Notes: generated by a model not told the origin, from the letters alone. Numbered from the stretch's first letter, positions 50,595 through 59,609 are shown. The stretch is 64,000 nucleotides of DNA from Sediminispirochaeta smaragdinae DSM 11293 (GCF_000143985.1 NC_014364.1:62001-126000); one strand, 5' to 3'. Program-made: numbers and translations.

Positions 50595-51878
50595 TTATCT
50601 CAGATTGTGAGACGCTTTGTTGAAGCGCTCGGTGATGGTGTGCGAGGCGGCCATCAAGCATCCGCCCTTGAAGACGTAGTTTTTTTCGACCTGCCCGACG
50701 ATGGCTGCAGAAAGGGTGGGAGCATCGAGCACCACCATGTCTGCTTTGCACCCTGGTTGCAGGCCGTAGTCTTCCAGACCGATGGCTTTGGCGCCGCCGT
50801 AGGTTGCCATGCGCATGAGAGTGTCCAGTTGATCGATACTGTCCATGTGGGCTCCATAAGAGAGGATCAGGGCCTCTTCAAGCAAGTTGAAATTTCCAAC
50901 CGGCCGTAGTACATCGCGTACGTTGTTTGATGCCAGAGTCACGTTTACACCCCCATCCAGGAGTTCTTTTACGCGTGTCAGACCACGGCGAACATGGACA
51001 TCGTCTTGACGTGCCAGTCGGTACATATCCGGTTGGCTGATTACACTGATCCGAGCCTCGTTGAGTAGTTCAATCACGCGTTGGGCGACATCGGGCTCAG
51101 CTGATCCCAGTGAACAAAGGTGCCCGGCGGTGACCCGGCCCTGATAGCCGACCTCGAGCGTTTTTTTTGCCAGGTACACGGCTTCGAAGTCGTCAAAGCC
51201 GATTGAACGCGGAATTGTCAGGTCGACGTGGGTATCCAAGTCGACATCATGTTCCATCGCCAGCTTGAAAGCCATGTCGATATGGCCGGCGACGTTAATC
51301 CGCCCCTCAGGGGTGAGGTCGGTGTTGGCCACGCATCCCATGACGTCGACACCGCATTTGAAGGCTTCCCGGAAGAGGTCGGGTGTGCAGGGATCGCGTA
51401 GCAATCCTTGTTGGGGAAATCCCACGATTTGCAGACTCACGCGGCCGGCGTATTTTTCCTTCACAGCCTGGAGCGCTTCGACATGCTTCAAGCCGACTTC
51501 GGTATCAACATGACATTGGGCCCGGACAGCGGTCACACCATGACGGGATGCCATCTCCAATGCCCGGCCGGCTCGTTGTTCGATATCTTGGCGAGTGAAG
51601 TCCTTGCGGCGGCGCTCAAGGATGTCGTTTAATTCCAGTACGGATTGGAAAGGCGCCGGCCGACCGGGGCGGTCGTGCTCATTCATCAAGGCGATGTCGA
51701 GATGCAGATGGGGTTCGATAAATCCTGGAATAAGCAATCGTCCCTTAAGGTCGATTGCTTGGCGGCAGGGATAAGGCACGGAAGGTCCTCGGTTGACGAT
51801 CATTCCCTTATCAACGGCGATATCTATTAATTCCGGTTCTCCATCAACCGCGCAATTTCTCAACACTAGATCAACCAT
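50595..51878 (-). CDS. Cytosine deaminase-like amidohydrolase
   Basis: A 427-residue amidohydrolase. Metal motif HLHLD, then QCHVD, DTHVDL and TAGHLCSLGS follow the order of the CodA/AtzC group. At the place of the last metal-binding aspartate (HDD in E. coli CodA) the protein has ASNNVRD. It may still deaminate or hydrolyse a pyrimidine, s-triazine or hydantoin-like ring. The open frame continues upstream to 51971, but the ATG at 51878 has TTGGAG before it. Higher GC than its surroundings and flanked by mobile debris suggest it came by transfer. Confidence 0.85.
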   Translation of the reverse strand: MVDLVLRNCAVDGEPELIDIAVDKGMIVNRGPSVPYPCRQAIDLKGRLLIPGFIEPHLHLDIALMNEHDRPGRPAPFQSVLELNDILERRRKDFTRQDIEQRAGRALEMASRHGVTAVRAQCHVDTEVGLKHVEALQAVKEKYAGRVSLQIVGFPQQGLLRDPCTPDLFREAFKCGVDVMGCVANTDLTPEGRINVAGHIDMAFKLAMEHDVDLDTHVDLTIPRSIGFDDFEAVYLAKKTLEVGYQGRVTAGHLCSLGSAEPDVAQRVIELLNEARISVISQPDMYRLARQDDVHVRRGLTRVKELLDGGVNVTLASNNVRDVLRPVGNFNLLEEALILSYGAHMDSIDQLDTLMRMATYGGAKAIGLEDYGLQPGCKADMVVLDAPTLSAAIVGQVEKNYVFKGGCLMAASHTITERFNKASHNLR

Positions 51879-51954
51879 GGTTACTCCAATACAATGCAAA
51901 CGGGATGTTTGAATTAAATCACTATACGTTATGTCGCCTGCGTTGTTCAACATT

Positions 51955-52080
51955 ACTTTCCAAGGCGACATGCGAGACAGCTACCGATATCGCATAGTAC
52001 CGTGAGGGAAAGGGAGCAGCCCCCGGGCGAGGAGGGGAATAGAACCTAAAAACCGTGAACTTACAAGCGGTCGGAGCACG
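51955..52080 (+). pseudogene. Degraded fragment of a 23S rRNA gene
   Basis: The stretch matches domain I/II of bacterial 23S rRNA by eye: TCCAAGGCGACATG, TACCGATATCGCATAG, the nearly universal AGTACCGTGAGGGAAAGG, CCCCGGGCGAGGAGGGG, and GTGAACTTACAAGCGGT...GGAGCACG. Several bases are missing compared with intact genes (for example in the segment after GGGGA before ATAGAACC), and flanking 23S sequence is absent. It is a relic, not a working rRNA gene. Confidence 0.8.
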
Positions 52081-52279
52081 ACCACTAAGTTACTCTAAAG
52101 AAAATGAGATGGATTACGCTTATGTTTCGCGAACCGAAGATTCGCAGAACGAGTATTACCTATGAGTAACGTCGGATGTCGAAAGGTATGAGTTGGAACG
52201 TGAATTCACATAGTAAGTGCGATAAAAAAGAATATTGAAATCATAGTATGTTTCTCCAGAGAAAAGAGGGAGAGTACAC

Positions 52280-52426
52280 CTGAAATACAAACAATTCCAA
52301 GATGCACGGGTATTGAAGAATCATAAGATTTTTAGTATCAGTCATGAAACGATCTATCGATATATTTGGAAAGATGAATCTGCTTTGAGTACAAGCCAGC
52401 CCTGCAAGTCGGGTCAGCAAAGCTGA
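52280..52426 (+). pseudogene. Fragment of an IS30-type transposase
   Basis: An open frame of 48 codons contains LKNHKIFSISHETIYRYIWK, the helix-turn-helix typical of IS30 transposases before the catalytic domain. The rest of the protein is missing on both sides. It lies between the 23S relic and the ygeW terminator. Confidence 0.8.
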
Positions 52427-52847
52427 TCCGATATCAGGTACGATAATTTTTGTATTGTAAGAAGATAGCCGTTTTGTCTTTGTATGAAAAACGCCTTGCT
52501 TCATGTAATCCCTCAGATATTGAGAGCTGGCACGATGGTATGTTGATGAAACCCTAAAGTGAGAAAAATTTTAACCCTTTACGTCTAACTACAATAAATC
52601 ATATGCTTATCTGCTTACACGACATGTATTTAATCAAGCAAAAAAAGAAAGACTAATCTCTTGAAATCCCTATTCTGGTGTTGAAGCTCTTGAGAAGCAT
52701 TCAAAAATGCGTGGTACGCTAACACCAGAAGAACCAATAAAGATTATTAACAATTCTGCGATTTGGAACAATACTATCGTTGATAGCGGAAATCCATTAA
52801 AAGAGATAATCCTAAAGATTTTGCTGCTTCTGATAATAATCGATAAT
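52427..52847. other. Gene-free stretch in the scar
   Basis: AT-rich sequence without a convincing gene. A short frame from an ATG at 52708 to a TAA at 52873-52875 gives 55 residues (MRGTLTPEEPIKIINNS...), which I do not recognise. It probably consists of decayed element sequence. Confidence 0.5.
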
Positions 52848-52889
52848 AAAAAGCCTGCCTCCCTTCATGTTTAAAGAGAAGGGGACAGG
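52848..52889 (-). terminator. Rho-independent terminator of the ygeY-ygeW operon
   Basis: On the minus strand CCTGTCCCCTTC and GAAGGGAGGCAGG form an imperfect stem followed by CTTTTT. It lies about 60 bases after the ygeW stop. Confidence 0.75.
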
Positions 52890-52949
52890 ATCAATTTCTA
52901 TTTTCTGATTGCCGCTTTTTTTAGCAAAGCAGTGGATCTCTATAAAACA

Positions 52950-54146
52950 CTACACTATTCTGGGCAGGTTTGCATTCAGTATTGTGTCCAGCCGGTCGGC
53001 GGGATTTTTGACCTTACTCAGGAAAATCATGGCGGCAATAATGTAGGGTTTGAAGCTGGCCTGCTTGTAAAGAGGGTCACGGTAGCGGTCAAAAACTGAA
53101 GCTGCAACTTCTCCCTTTTCACATGATACATCAGTGATGTCGGCCGGCAGACAGTGCATGTAAAGGGCTTTTCCTTCTTTTGTTGAATTCATGAGTTCTT
53201 CGGTACATTCCCAGTCCTTATGATCTGCGTTCTGACCAAGAAGTTCCTTTTCGAGCTTGTCGATTCCGTCAAAATCTCCCTTTCCGTAGAGACCAGTCCT
53301 TTTTTCCATGGCTTTGAACGGTGCCCAGCTTTTGGGATAAACAATGTCCGCGTCTTTGAACGCTTCGGCCATGGAGTTTGTCTTGGAAAAAGTACCACCT
53401 GATTTCGCGGAATTTATTTCTGCGATTTTTTCCACTTCAGGCATTACCTCATAACCTTCCGGGTGCGCGAGGGTGACGGCCATTCCGAACCGGCTCATGA
53501 GGCCCATGATTCCCTGGGGTACAGAGAGTGGTTTCCCATAGGATGGTGAATAAGCCCATGTCATGGCTATCTTTTTGCCTTTAAGATTTTCTATTCCTCC
53601 GAAGTGATTGATAAGGTGAAGGGCGTCGGCCATTGACTGGGTTGGGTGATCTATATCGCACTGGAGGTTAACAAGGGTGGGGCGTTGTTCCAGAATTCCC
53701 GCATCGTATCCAGCCTGTACGCTGGCTGCGACTTCCTTCATATAGGTGTGTCCCTTACCGATGTACATATCATCTCTTATACCGATGACATCGGCCATGA
53801 AACTTATCATATTGGCTGTTTCCCTTACAGTCTCGCCATGGGCAACCTGGCTTTTTCCTTCATCCAGATCCTGAACTTCAAGTCCAAGCATATTGCATGC
53901 CGAAGCGTAGCTGAATCTTGTTCTTGTGGAATTGTCTCTAAATAGGCTTATTCCAAGACCGCTGTCGAAAAGCCTGGTGGAGATATTGTTATTTCGCATT
54001 CCTCTCAGGATATCTGCAACTTCAAAAACAGCCTTTATCTCCTGGTCACTTTTTTTCCAGGTGTGAAAGAAATCATTCAGGTACATATCTTCTGTTCTGA
54101 GTCTTGACAGCGACTTTATTTTTTCTTTAATTCCAATTCTGTCCAT
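52950..54146 (-). CDS. ygeW: Knotted carbamoyltransferase YgeW family
   Basis: A 398-residue member of the aspartate/ornithine carbamoyltransferase superfamily, knotted class. The carbamoyl phosphate motif is FRDNSTRTRFSYA. LQCDIDHPTQSMADALHL and MHCLPADITDVSC follow. YgeW genes group with ygeY and hydantoinase genes in clusters for anaerobic purine and ureide breakdown, where the enzyme probably splits a carbamoyl compound to give carbamoyl phosphate. Third gene of the minus-strand operon, with AAGGGAG before the ATG. Confidence 0.95.
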   Translation of the reverse strand: MDRIGIKEKIKSLSRLRTEDMYLNDFFHTWKKSDQEIKAVFEVADILRGMRNNNISTRLFDSGLGISLFRDNSTRTRFSYASACNMLGLEVQDLDEGKSQVAHGETVRETANMISFMADVIGIRDDMYIGKGHTYMKEVAASVQAGYDAGILEQRPTLVNLQCDIDHPTQSMADALHLINHFGGIENLKGKKIAMTWAYSPSYGKPLSVPQGIMGLMSRFGMAVTLAHPEGYEVMPEVEKIAEINSAKSGGTFSKTNSMAEAFKDADIVYPKSWAPFKAMEKRTGLYGKGDFDGIDKLEKELLGQNADHKDWECTEELMNSTKEGKALYMHCLPADITDVSCEKGEVAASVFDRYRDPLYKQASFKPYIIAAMIFLSKVKNPADRLDTILNANLPRIV

Positions 54147-54186
54147 ATCAATATTTCTCCCTTTGGGTTTGATTTTACCAAGTTCC

Positions 54187-55647
54187 CTATAGTGCTTTTA
54201 TTCGCCTGTTGAAATCTATTATTAATTCGTCCAGTTTTGGAGTTACTTTATAAAGGTTTGTCCAGTAGTCGTGGTCGTACCATTGAGCATTGATTTCATC
54301 ATAGGTTTTATCCTGCTGTTCGACCCATGTGTAGTACTTGAGGTTGTGAATCCGTTTCTGTTCCTGGTAGGAAAGTTCCATTGTGTGATCAAAGGTAACC
54401 TGATTAATCAGTTCGTAGTCCCGAATCGCGTCTTCTCTTGTGTAAGCACCGCGGGCCTCTTCAAGTTCCTTTAGTCGGCTTTCGTACATCTCGAACGAAT
54501 CTGTGAAGATGGTCATCAGTACGTCTTCTTCGGTTAATTCGTAATATTTAGCCATTTTGATAGTACCTATAAGGTTTCCTATGCTTGAAATTCCAAGAAG
54601 GTCAAGCTGATCGAGGAGCTCTGCCGGAACCCCATTCTCTTTTAGATACTCTCTTCCAACGGGTTCATTAAAAAGTCTCAAGAGCCGTATGGTCTGTTCA
54701 TCATCAATGGCAATTACCATATCAGTATTCTTCAGGTTGTGAATCCATGGAACGTGCTTATCTCCTATTCCTTCGATTCTATGTCCTCCGAATCCGTTGT
54801 TGTAAAGAGTAGGGCACTGAAGGGCTTCAGCCACCGATAGTTTTGCCTTTGGGTAGAGGGTTTTAAGATATTCACCGGATCCGAGAGTTCCTGATGAACC
54901 GGATGAGAGGCATGTGCCTGCAAAGCGGCTGTCTTCTCCCATAGCTTTTTTCAGGACTTTTTCCATGGAGTGACCTGTGACCTCATAATGCCAAAGGTGG
55001 TTGGGAAACTGATCAAACTGATTGAAGATCTCGATTGTGTCACCCCTGCTTTCAGTCAGCTCTCGGCATTTGTCGAAAATTTCTTTTACGTTTGATTCAC
55101 AGCCGGGAGTCGCTATGGTCTCTCCTGCAATATTCTTGAGCCAGTCGAACCTCTCCTGGCTCATCTCTTCGGGGAGAATTGCTATTGAATCGCAGGCTAG
55201 GAGTCTGGAAATGTAGGCCCCGCCCCGGCAGTAATTTCCCGTTGAGGGCCAGACTGCTTTTTCCTTCATGGGATTGAACTGGCCTGTAACAAGACGGGGA
55301 GCAAGGCAACTGTAGCTTGCCCCTACCTTGTGGGCTCCTGTAGGGAACCATTTTCCGACAAGAGCCAGAATTCTGGCTCTTGTACCTGTCAGAGATGAGG
55401 GGAGTTCCATATAGTTCACATCTCCGAAACCTCCGCCGAACTTCTTAGGTTCATTCTGCCAGTTCACCCTGTAAAGGTTGAGGGAGTTAACATCCCATAG
55501 TCCGACATCTTTGAGTTTTTTCTTGATATCTTCGGAAATAGTTTCCGGCTCTCTCATCTCGGCGAAAGTAGGAAAAAGAATCCCCTGTTCCTTGCAGCGT
55601 ATGGCGTTCTTTTGAATTTGTTCTTCGTTGGTTGTAAGATCAATCAT
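54187..55647 (-). CDS. Fold-type II PLP enzyme in the place of YgeX
   Basis: A 486-residue PLP-dependent lyase-like protein related to tryptophan synthase beta/cysteine synthase. The Schiff-base lysine is in FPTGAHKVGASYSC, the substrate loop in STGNYCRGGAYISR, and the phosphate loop in SSGSSGTLGSGEY. It is longer than YgeX (about 400 residues) and lacks its KDESKRFGLNAFK motif. It sits where ygeX (diaminopropionate ammonia-lyase) lies in related clusters, so it may release ammonia from a diaminopropionate-like intermediate. That is inference. AAAGGA precedes the ATG, 3 bases after ygeY. Confidence 0.88.
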   Translation of the reverse strand: MIDLTTNEEQIQKNAIRCKEQGILFPTFAEMREPETISEDIKKKLKDVGLWDVNSLNLYRVNWQNEPKKFGGGFGDVNYMELPSSLTGTRARILALVGKWFPTGAHKVGASYSCLAPRLVTGQFNPMKEKAVWPSTGNYCRGGAYISRLLACDSIAILPEEMSQERFDWLKNIAGETIATPGCESNVKEIFDKCRELTESRGDTIEIFNQFDQFPNHLWHYEVTGHSMEKVLKKAMGEDSRFAGTCLSSGSSGTLGSGEYLKTLYPKAKLSVAEALQCPTLYNNGFGGHRIEGIGDKHVPWIHNLKNTDMVIAIDDEQTIRLLRLFNEPVGREYLKENGVPAELLDQLDLLGISSIGNLIGTIKMAKYYELTEEDVLMTIFTDSFEMYESRLKELEEARGAYTREDAIRDYELINQVTFDHTMELSYQEQKRIHNLKYYTWVEQQDKTYDEINAQWYDHDYWTNLYKVTPKLDELIIDFNRRIKAL

Positions 55648-55650
55648 TTA

Positions 55651-56865
55651 TTATATCCTTTTTTCCAGGCTGTATGGCAGCATCGCGTAGAAAGCTGCAC
55701 AGATAACAAGATCTTCGATTCTGTTGATTTCGTTTGGAGCGTGGGCCTGACTTTCATCACCCGGGCCGAACCCTATTGCCGGTATCTTGTGCCTGCCGGT
55801 TGTCGCAACTGCGTTGGTGGAAAATGTCCACTTGTCCACTACCGGATCCTTTCCCCAGAGTGTTTTGTAAGCGTCTACTCCGCTTTCAACAAGAGGATGA
55901 TCAGCATCCATTTTCCATGTAGGAAAGTAGAGTTCCTGGCTATAATCATAGTCCCTGTATCCTCTCTTTGTGTATTCAGGCATTGTAACGTCAATTTCCT
56001 CAGGAGGGCAGTCCAATGCCTTCCCTATGTACTCCTTTACCTGACCAATGGCCAGATCTGCGTCCTCACCCCAGGTAAGCCGGCGGTCCAGATAAAGCAT
56101 GGCTTGATCGGGAACAGCACACTGACTGGGTCCCTTTACATCTATCTGTGAAACAACTATCGTTCCCTTTCCCAGGAAGTTGTCTTCATCCGGCTGGAGA
56201 TCCTTGTTGAGCTTTTCCATTGCAAGGGCTGCCCTGGCGGCCTTGTATGCAGCTGATTCGCCTCTTTCGGGAGCTGAACCATGAGCCGAGATTCCTTTAA
56301 GCCGTACCATCATCTCCATGCGTCCCCTGTGGCCCCTGTAGATTCGGGTAGAGGTCGGTTCGGTTGATACATAGAAGTCTGGTTTCAGCTTCTCTTCTTC
56401 AATCAGATATTTCCAACACATGCCGTCACAATCTTCTTCCATGACTGTAAAGGTGAAATAGATAGTAAACTGGCCATTGTAGTTTATATCTTTGAGGATT
56501 CTTCCGGCGGTTATCATGGAGGCAGCTCCTCCTTTCTGGTCCGAGGAGCCTCTTCCGTGTACCAGTCCATCGGCAATCAATCCGGAGAAAGGTTCTTTTT
56601 CCCACTGATCCGGATCACCGATTTCTACTGTATCAATATGGGCGTCGAAAGCGATTGATTTTGGGCCGTTTCCAATCCGGGCTATCACAGAACCTAGTTT
56701 ATCTGTCCTGACTTCATCAAATCCGGCATCTTCACAAATCTCTTTTATCCTTTTACAGATAGCCTCTTCCTTTCCACTATATGAGGGGATTTTAACCATT
56801 TCCGAAAGGGTCTGAGCGACGTAGTCGCGGTACTCTTCCGCTTTCCTTAAAATTTCCTGTTTCAT
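55651..56865 (-). CDS. ygeY: YgeY-family M20 metallohydrolase
   Basis: A 404-residue zinc amidohydrolase/peptidase. M20 motifs: FDAHIDTVEIGD, GRGSSDQKGG, VMEEDCDG with the general base, and STEPTS. GPGDESQAHAPNE near the end holds the last metal ligand. Family members named YgeY occur with ygeW in purine/ureide clusters. It is the first gene of the operon, so its promoter, with the upstream operator dyad, controls all three. Start ATG has AGGAAG ahead. Confidence 0.94.
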   Translation of the reverse strand: MKQEILRKAEEYRDYVAQTLSEMVKIPSYSGKEEAICKRIKEICEDAGFDEVRTDKLGSVIARIGNGPKSIAFDAHIDTVEIGDPDQWEKEPFSGLIADGLVHGRGSSDQKGGAASMITAGRILKDINYNGQFTIYFTFTVMEEDCDGMCWKYLIEEEKLKPDFYVSTEPTSTRIYRGHRGRMEMMVRLKGISAHGSAPERGESAAYKAARAALAMEKLNKDLQPDEDNFLGKGTIVVSQIDVKGPSQCAVPDQAMLYLDRRLTWGEDADLAIGQVKEYIGKALDCPPEEIDVTMPEYTKRGYRDYDYSQELYFPTWKMDADHPLVESGVDAYKTLWGKDPVVDKWTFSTNAVATTGRHKIPAIGFGPGDESQAHAPNEINRIEDLVICAAFYAMLPYSLEKRI

Positions 56866-56936
56866 TTCATCCTTCCTTGTTTAGTAGTGCTTTATCTTGC
56901 TATTAGTTATTCCATCGATGAGACAAATAATTATCA

Positions 56937-56963
56937 ATAGTAATAAGTATTACTTATTACTAT
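56937..56963. promoter_or_regulatory. Operator copy 1, next to the ygeY promoter
   Basis: ATAGTAATAAGT and ACTTATTACTAT form a perfect 12-base inverted repeat around ATT. It lies at the probable -10/transcription start of the minus-strand operon. The core is identical to copy 2. Confidence 0.85.
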
Positions 56964-56990
56964 AATTGGTGAGGTTTTTAAATCTGTCAA
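56962..56990 (-). promoter_or_regulatory. Probable promoter of the ygeY operon
   Basis: TTGACA on the minus strand (56990-56985) with a weak AATTAT (56967-56962, spacer 17) or ATTATA at spacer 18. The first operator copy abuts it. Confidence 0.45.
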
Positions 56991-57063
56991 GTAAAAAATA
57001 CTCAGTGTTTTTATACTTTGGATATTCATATAAATAGTACCTAAATGTACCTAAAATAATTTC

Positions 57064-57092
57064 TTGACAAATAAGAATTTCGCACTGATAAT
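57064..57092 (+). promoter_or_regulatory. Promoter of the racemase-hydantoinase operon
   Basis: TTGACA (57064-57069), 17-base spacer, GATAAT (57087-57092). Transcription would start near 57099, 6 bases before operator copy 2. Confidence 0.7.
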
Positions 57093-57104
57093 AAATTTAT
57101 CAAC

Positions 57105-57127
57105 AGTAATAAGTATTACTTATTACT
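57105..57127. promoter_or_regulatory. Operator copy 2, just past the plus-strand promoter
   Basis: AGTAATAAGT and ACTTATTACT around ATT, identical over 23 bases to copy 1. The two centres are 166 bases apart, a spacing that would allow looping. The regulator is not encoded in the window. Confidence 0.85.
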
Positions 57128-57252
57128 ATTAAGACTTAGATTTCAATGTTTGATAGATACGAAAACCTAATGGAAGTACTTAGTAGAGACTCTATGGGGA
57201 TGTCTGACGTTGAAAGTATAAAACCATCAACCAAAGGAGGAAAAAGAGGAGG

Positions 57253-57996
57253 ATGCGGTGTCTAATTGTAAATCCAAACACCAGTGTGCATATGACATCG
57301 TCAATAAACCATACAATGGAGGAGTTAGATAAAGGAGATGTTTCCTTTGACGTAATCAGTGCTGAAATTGGTCCAGAATCATTGGAATCTTTTTATGAGT
57401 ACAATCTTGCGGCCTCTGGGGTTGCCTACACGCTAAAAAAGATGGACATGCAAATATATGATGGTGTGCTTTTAGCCTGTTTTGGTGATCCGGGATTGTA
57501 TGGACTAAAGGAATCTTTGTCCTGTCCAGTGGTAGGTATTGCTGAGGCTTCTCTGTCAATGTCGCTGTTGTTGGGTTACAAATTTGCAATTATAGTTTCT
57601 CTGCAGAAAGCTGTTCCAATGATGATAAATATGGTTCATCAGTATGGACTTGGCCAGCGTATGGCCGGTGTTTTTCCTTTGAATATGCCAGTTCTGGATC
57701 TTGAGAAAGATAAAGTTTCCGTTATTGAAAAAATTCGACAGGTGAGCAGAAAAGCTATTATTCAAGGCGCGGAAACTCTTATCCTCGGTTGTGCAGGTAT
57801 GACTGGCATCGCGAAGGAAGTTGAAAAAGAGATGAAGGTTCCGGTTATTGATCCTGTTTCTGCTGGATTCCATAGCCTCAAGGCAATCATCGAATCGAAA
57901 CTCACGACTGCACGTCATGGTCTTTACGAACCGGTGCCCGCGAAAAGGATAATTGGAGCGGAGGGTCGGGACTCTAAATATTTTGGTTATTTTTAG
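57253..57996 (+). CDS. Hydantoin/Asp-Glu racemase family protein
   Basis: A 247-residue cofactor-free racemase of the HyuA-like group. The two catalytic cysteines are present: Cys76 in LLACFGDPGL and Cys180 in LILGCAGMTGIA. The N-terminal start CLIVNPNTS fits. In the neighbouring hydantoinase context it probably equilibrates D- and L-hydantoins or a similar 5-substituted ring. It is the first gene of the plus-strand operon, with AAAGGAGG and GAGGAGG stretches ahead of the ATG. About 200 bases to the next gene hold a weak TCTAAAC/GTTTAGA dyad (58136-58151). Confidence 0.93.
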   Translation: MRCLIVNPNTSVHMTSSINHTMEELDKGDVSFDVISAEIGPESLESFYEYNLAASGVAYTLKKMDMQIYDGVLLACFGDPGLYGLKESLSCPVVGIAEASLSMSLLLGYKFAIIVSLQKAVPMMINMVHQYGLGQRMAGVFPLNMPVLDLEKDKVSVIEKIRQVSRKAIIQGAETLILGCAGMTGIAKEVEKEMKVPVIDPVSAGFHSLKAIIESKLTTARHGLYEPVPAKRIIGAEGRDSKYFGYF

Positions 57997-58196
57997 AAAT
58001 GGGTTGATAAAGATGCTCCATGACTTGTGTGATGCAAAGGTATCCAGAAAATGTATCTTATTGTAGAAGATGGCAGATTTTCTGACAAAGGTGTGGATAG
58101 TCAATTGCTTGAGAAAAGCTGACTGGATTTTTATATCTAAACCCGTTTAGAAGAAAGCTTTATAGGGTTTTACTACGTATAAAGCTAACAGGGGGT

Positions 58197-59609
58197 ATGT
58201 ATAAAATGGCTGCAAAAAAAATTCTTATTCGAGGTGGGACGGTTGTCAGTGAAAGTGAGATAGCGCCCTATGATATAAGTATTGAAGGCGAGCGTATCGT
58301 TGCCCATGGTGATAAAGGTCAATTCGATTCAGAATCTTTCGATGAAATAGTAGATGCGGATGGATTGCTGGTATTGCCGGGTTTGATTGATCCGCATGTT
58401 CACTTTGATTCTCCGTTTATGGGGTCCCGGACTGATCATGATTTTCTTACCGGAACAAAAGCTGCTGCATATGGTGGTGTAACAACGGTTATAAGCTTCT
58501 CTACTCAGTCGAAGGGCGGATCGGTTCTGAAGAATTTAGAGGATCAGGAGAAGAAAGCACTCGGACAGGCATATATCGATTGGAGTATTCATGGCATCCT
58601 GCTTGATGCTTCGGAACAGACACTTTCTGAGATCCCTGAATTAGTGAATAGAGGAGTGCCAACCTATAAATGTTTTACTACCTATCGTCATGCTAACAGA
58701 ATGGTAGATGATGATGGAATGTTGAAAATACTGAAAGCAACTGCAGAAAACGGCGGTATGCTTATGGTTCATTGTGAGAATGACTCAATTATTGAATACC
58801 GTTTGAAATCCGAAATAGAAAAGGGAAATACTGAGTGGATTTATCACGCGTTGACCCGGCCCCGATTAGCAGAGAATATTTCAATTCAGAGAATTATAGA
58901 TCTCATGAAAGTGGAGAGGGCGCCTGTTTATATCGTTCATACATCCACTTCAGAAAGTGCCGGGATTATTCACGAGGCCCGTTCACAGGGAGCGCCTCTT
59001 CATTCGGAAACTTGTACTCATTATCTGGTGCTTACGGAAGATGAACTGAAAAAAGAGAATGGGTACCTTTTTATTTGCAGCCCGCCGCTTAGAACCGAAC
59101 GAGACATAGATACATTATGGACTGCAGCACGTGTCGGTCCTATTGAAGTTGTTTCCACGGATGATGCCGGATTACCTGTTGCGGACCAGACAAGACTGGC
59201 TGAGGGTAGATTTAATAAGGTTCCAAGCGGAATGCCCGGTGTTGAACCCAGATTGACAATGCTTTATACAGAAGGTGTAAGAAAGGGGCGTATCTCCTGG
59301 CCTCGCCTTGTATCTTTAACAGCAGGAAATCCATCACGATTATTCGGATTATCTCCTAAAAAGGGTAGTTTGGCTCCTGGATCAGATGCGGATGTCGTTC
59401 TTTTTGATCCTGATGTCGAATGGACAATGTCTGCTGAAAATCTCCATATGAATACCGACTTTTGTCCTTTTGAAGGTCGGGATGTATTTGGAAAACCCAA
59501 AACCGTATTATCTCGTGGTGAATTCGTTCTCCGTGATTATGAATTGATCGGTACATCGAAGCATGGTCAAAGAGTGATTCGGAAACTTGATAGTTCATAT
59601 ATTTATTAA
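58197..59609 (+). CDS. D-hydantoinase/dihydropyrimidinase family enzyme
   Basis: A 470-residue cyclic amidohydrolase. The metal site is intact: GLIDPHVHFD at the N-terminus, the carboxylated Lys in TYKCFTTY, VHCEN, HTSTS, and the metal-binding Asp in VSTDDAG. It would open hydantoin or dihydropyrimidine-like rings to N-carbamoyl amino acids, substrates for the M20 enzyme that follows. Allantoinase activity is possible. A second ATG three codons later is an alternative start. Confidence 0.92.
   Translation: MYKMAAKKILIRGGTVVSESEIAPYDISIEGERIVAHGDKGQFDSESFDEIVDADGLLVLPGLIDPHVHFDSPFMGSRTDHDFLTGTKAAAYGGVTTVISFSTQSKGGSVLKNLEDQEKKALGQAYIDWSIHGILLDASEQTLSEIPELVNRGVPTYKCFTTYRHANRMVDDDGMLKILKATAENGGMLMVHCENDSIIEYRLKSEIEKGNTEWIYHALTRPRLAENISIQRIIDLMKVERAPVYIVHTSTSESAGIIHEARSQGAPLHSETCTHYLVLTEDELKKENGYLFICSPPLRTERDIDTLWTAARVGPIEVVSTDDAGLPVADQTRLAEGRFNKVPSGMPGVEPRLTMLYTEGVRKGRISWPRLVSLTAGNPSRLFGLSPKKGSLAPGSDADVVLFDPDVEWTMSAENLHMNTDFCPFEGRDVFGKPKTVLSRGEFVLRDYELIGTSKHGQRVIRKLDSSYIY

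Noticed and set aside
54187-55647. Assignment as YgeX diaminopropionate ammonia-lyase
   Set aside because: The length and PLP lysine motif do not match the YgeX family; only the position agrees.
56937-57127. Repeated dyad as attachment sites or insertion sequence ends
   Set aside because: Both copies are perfect inverted repeats tied to promoters, with no integrase or transposase between them.
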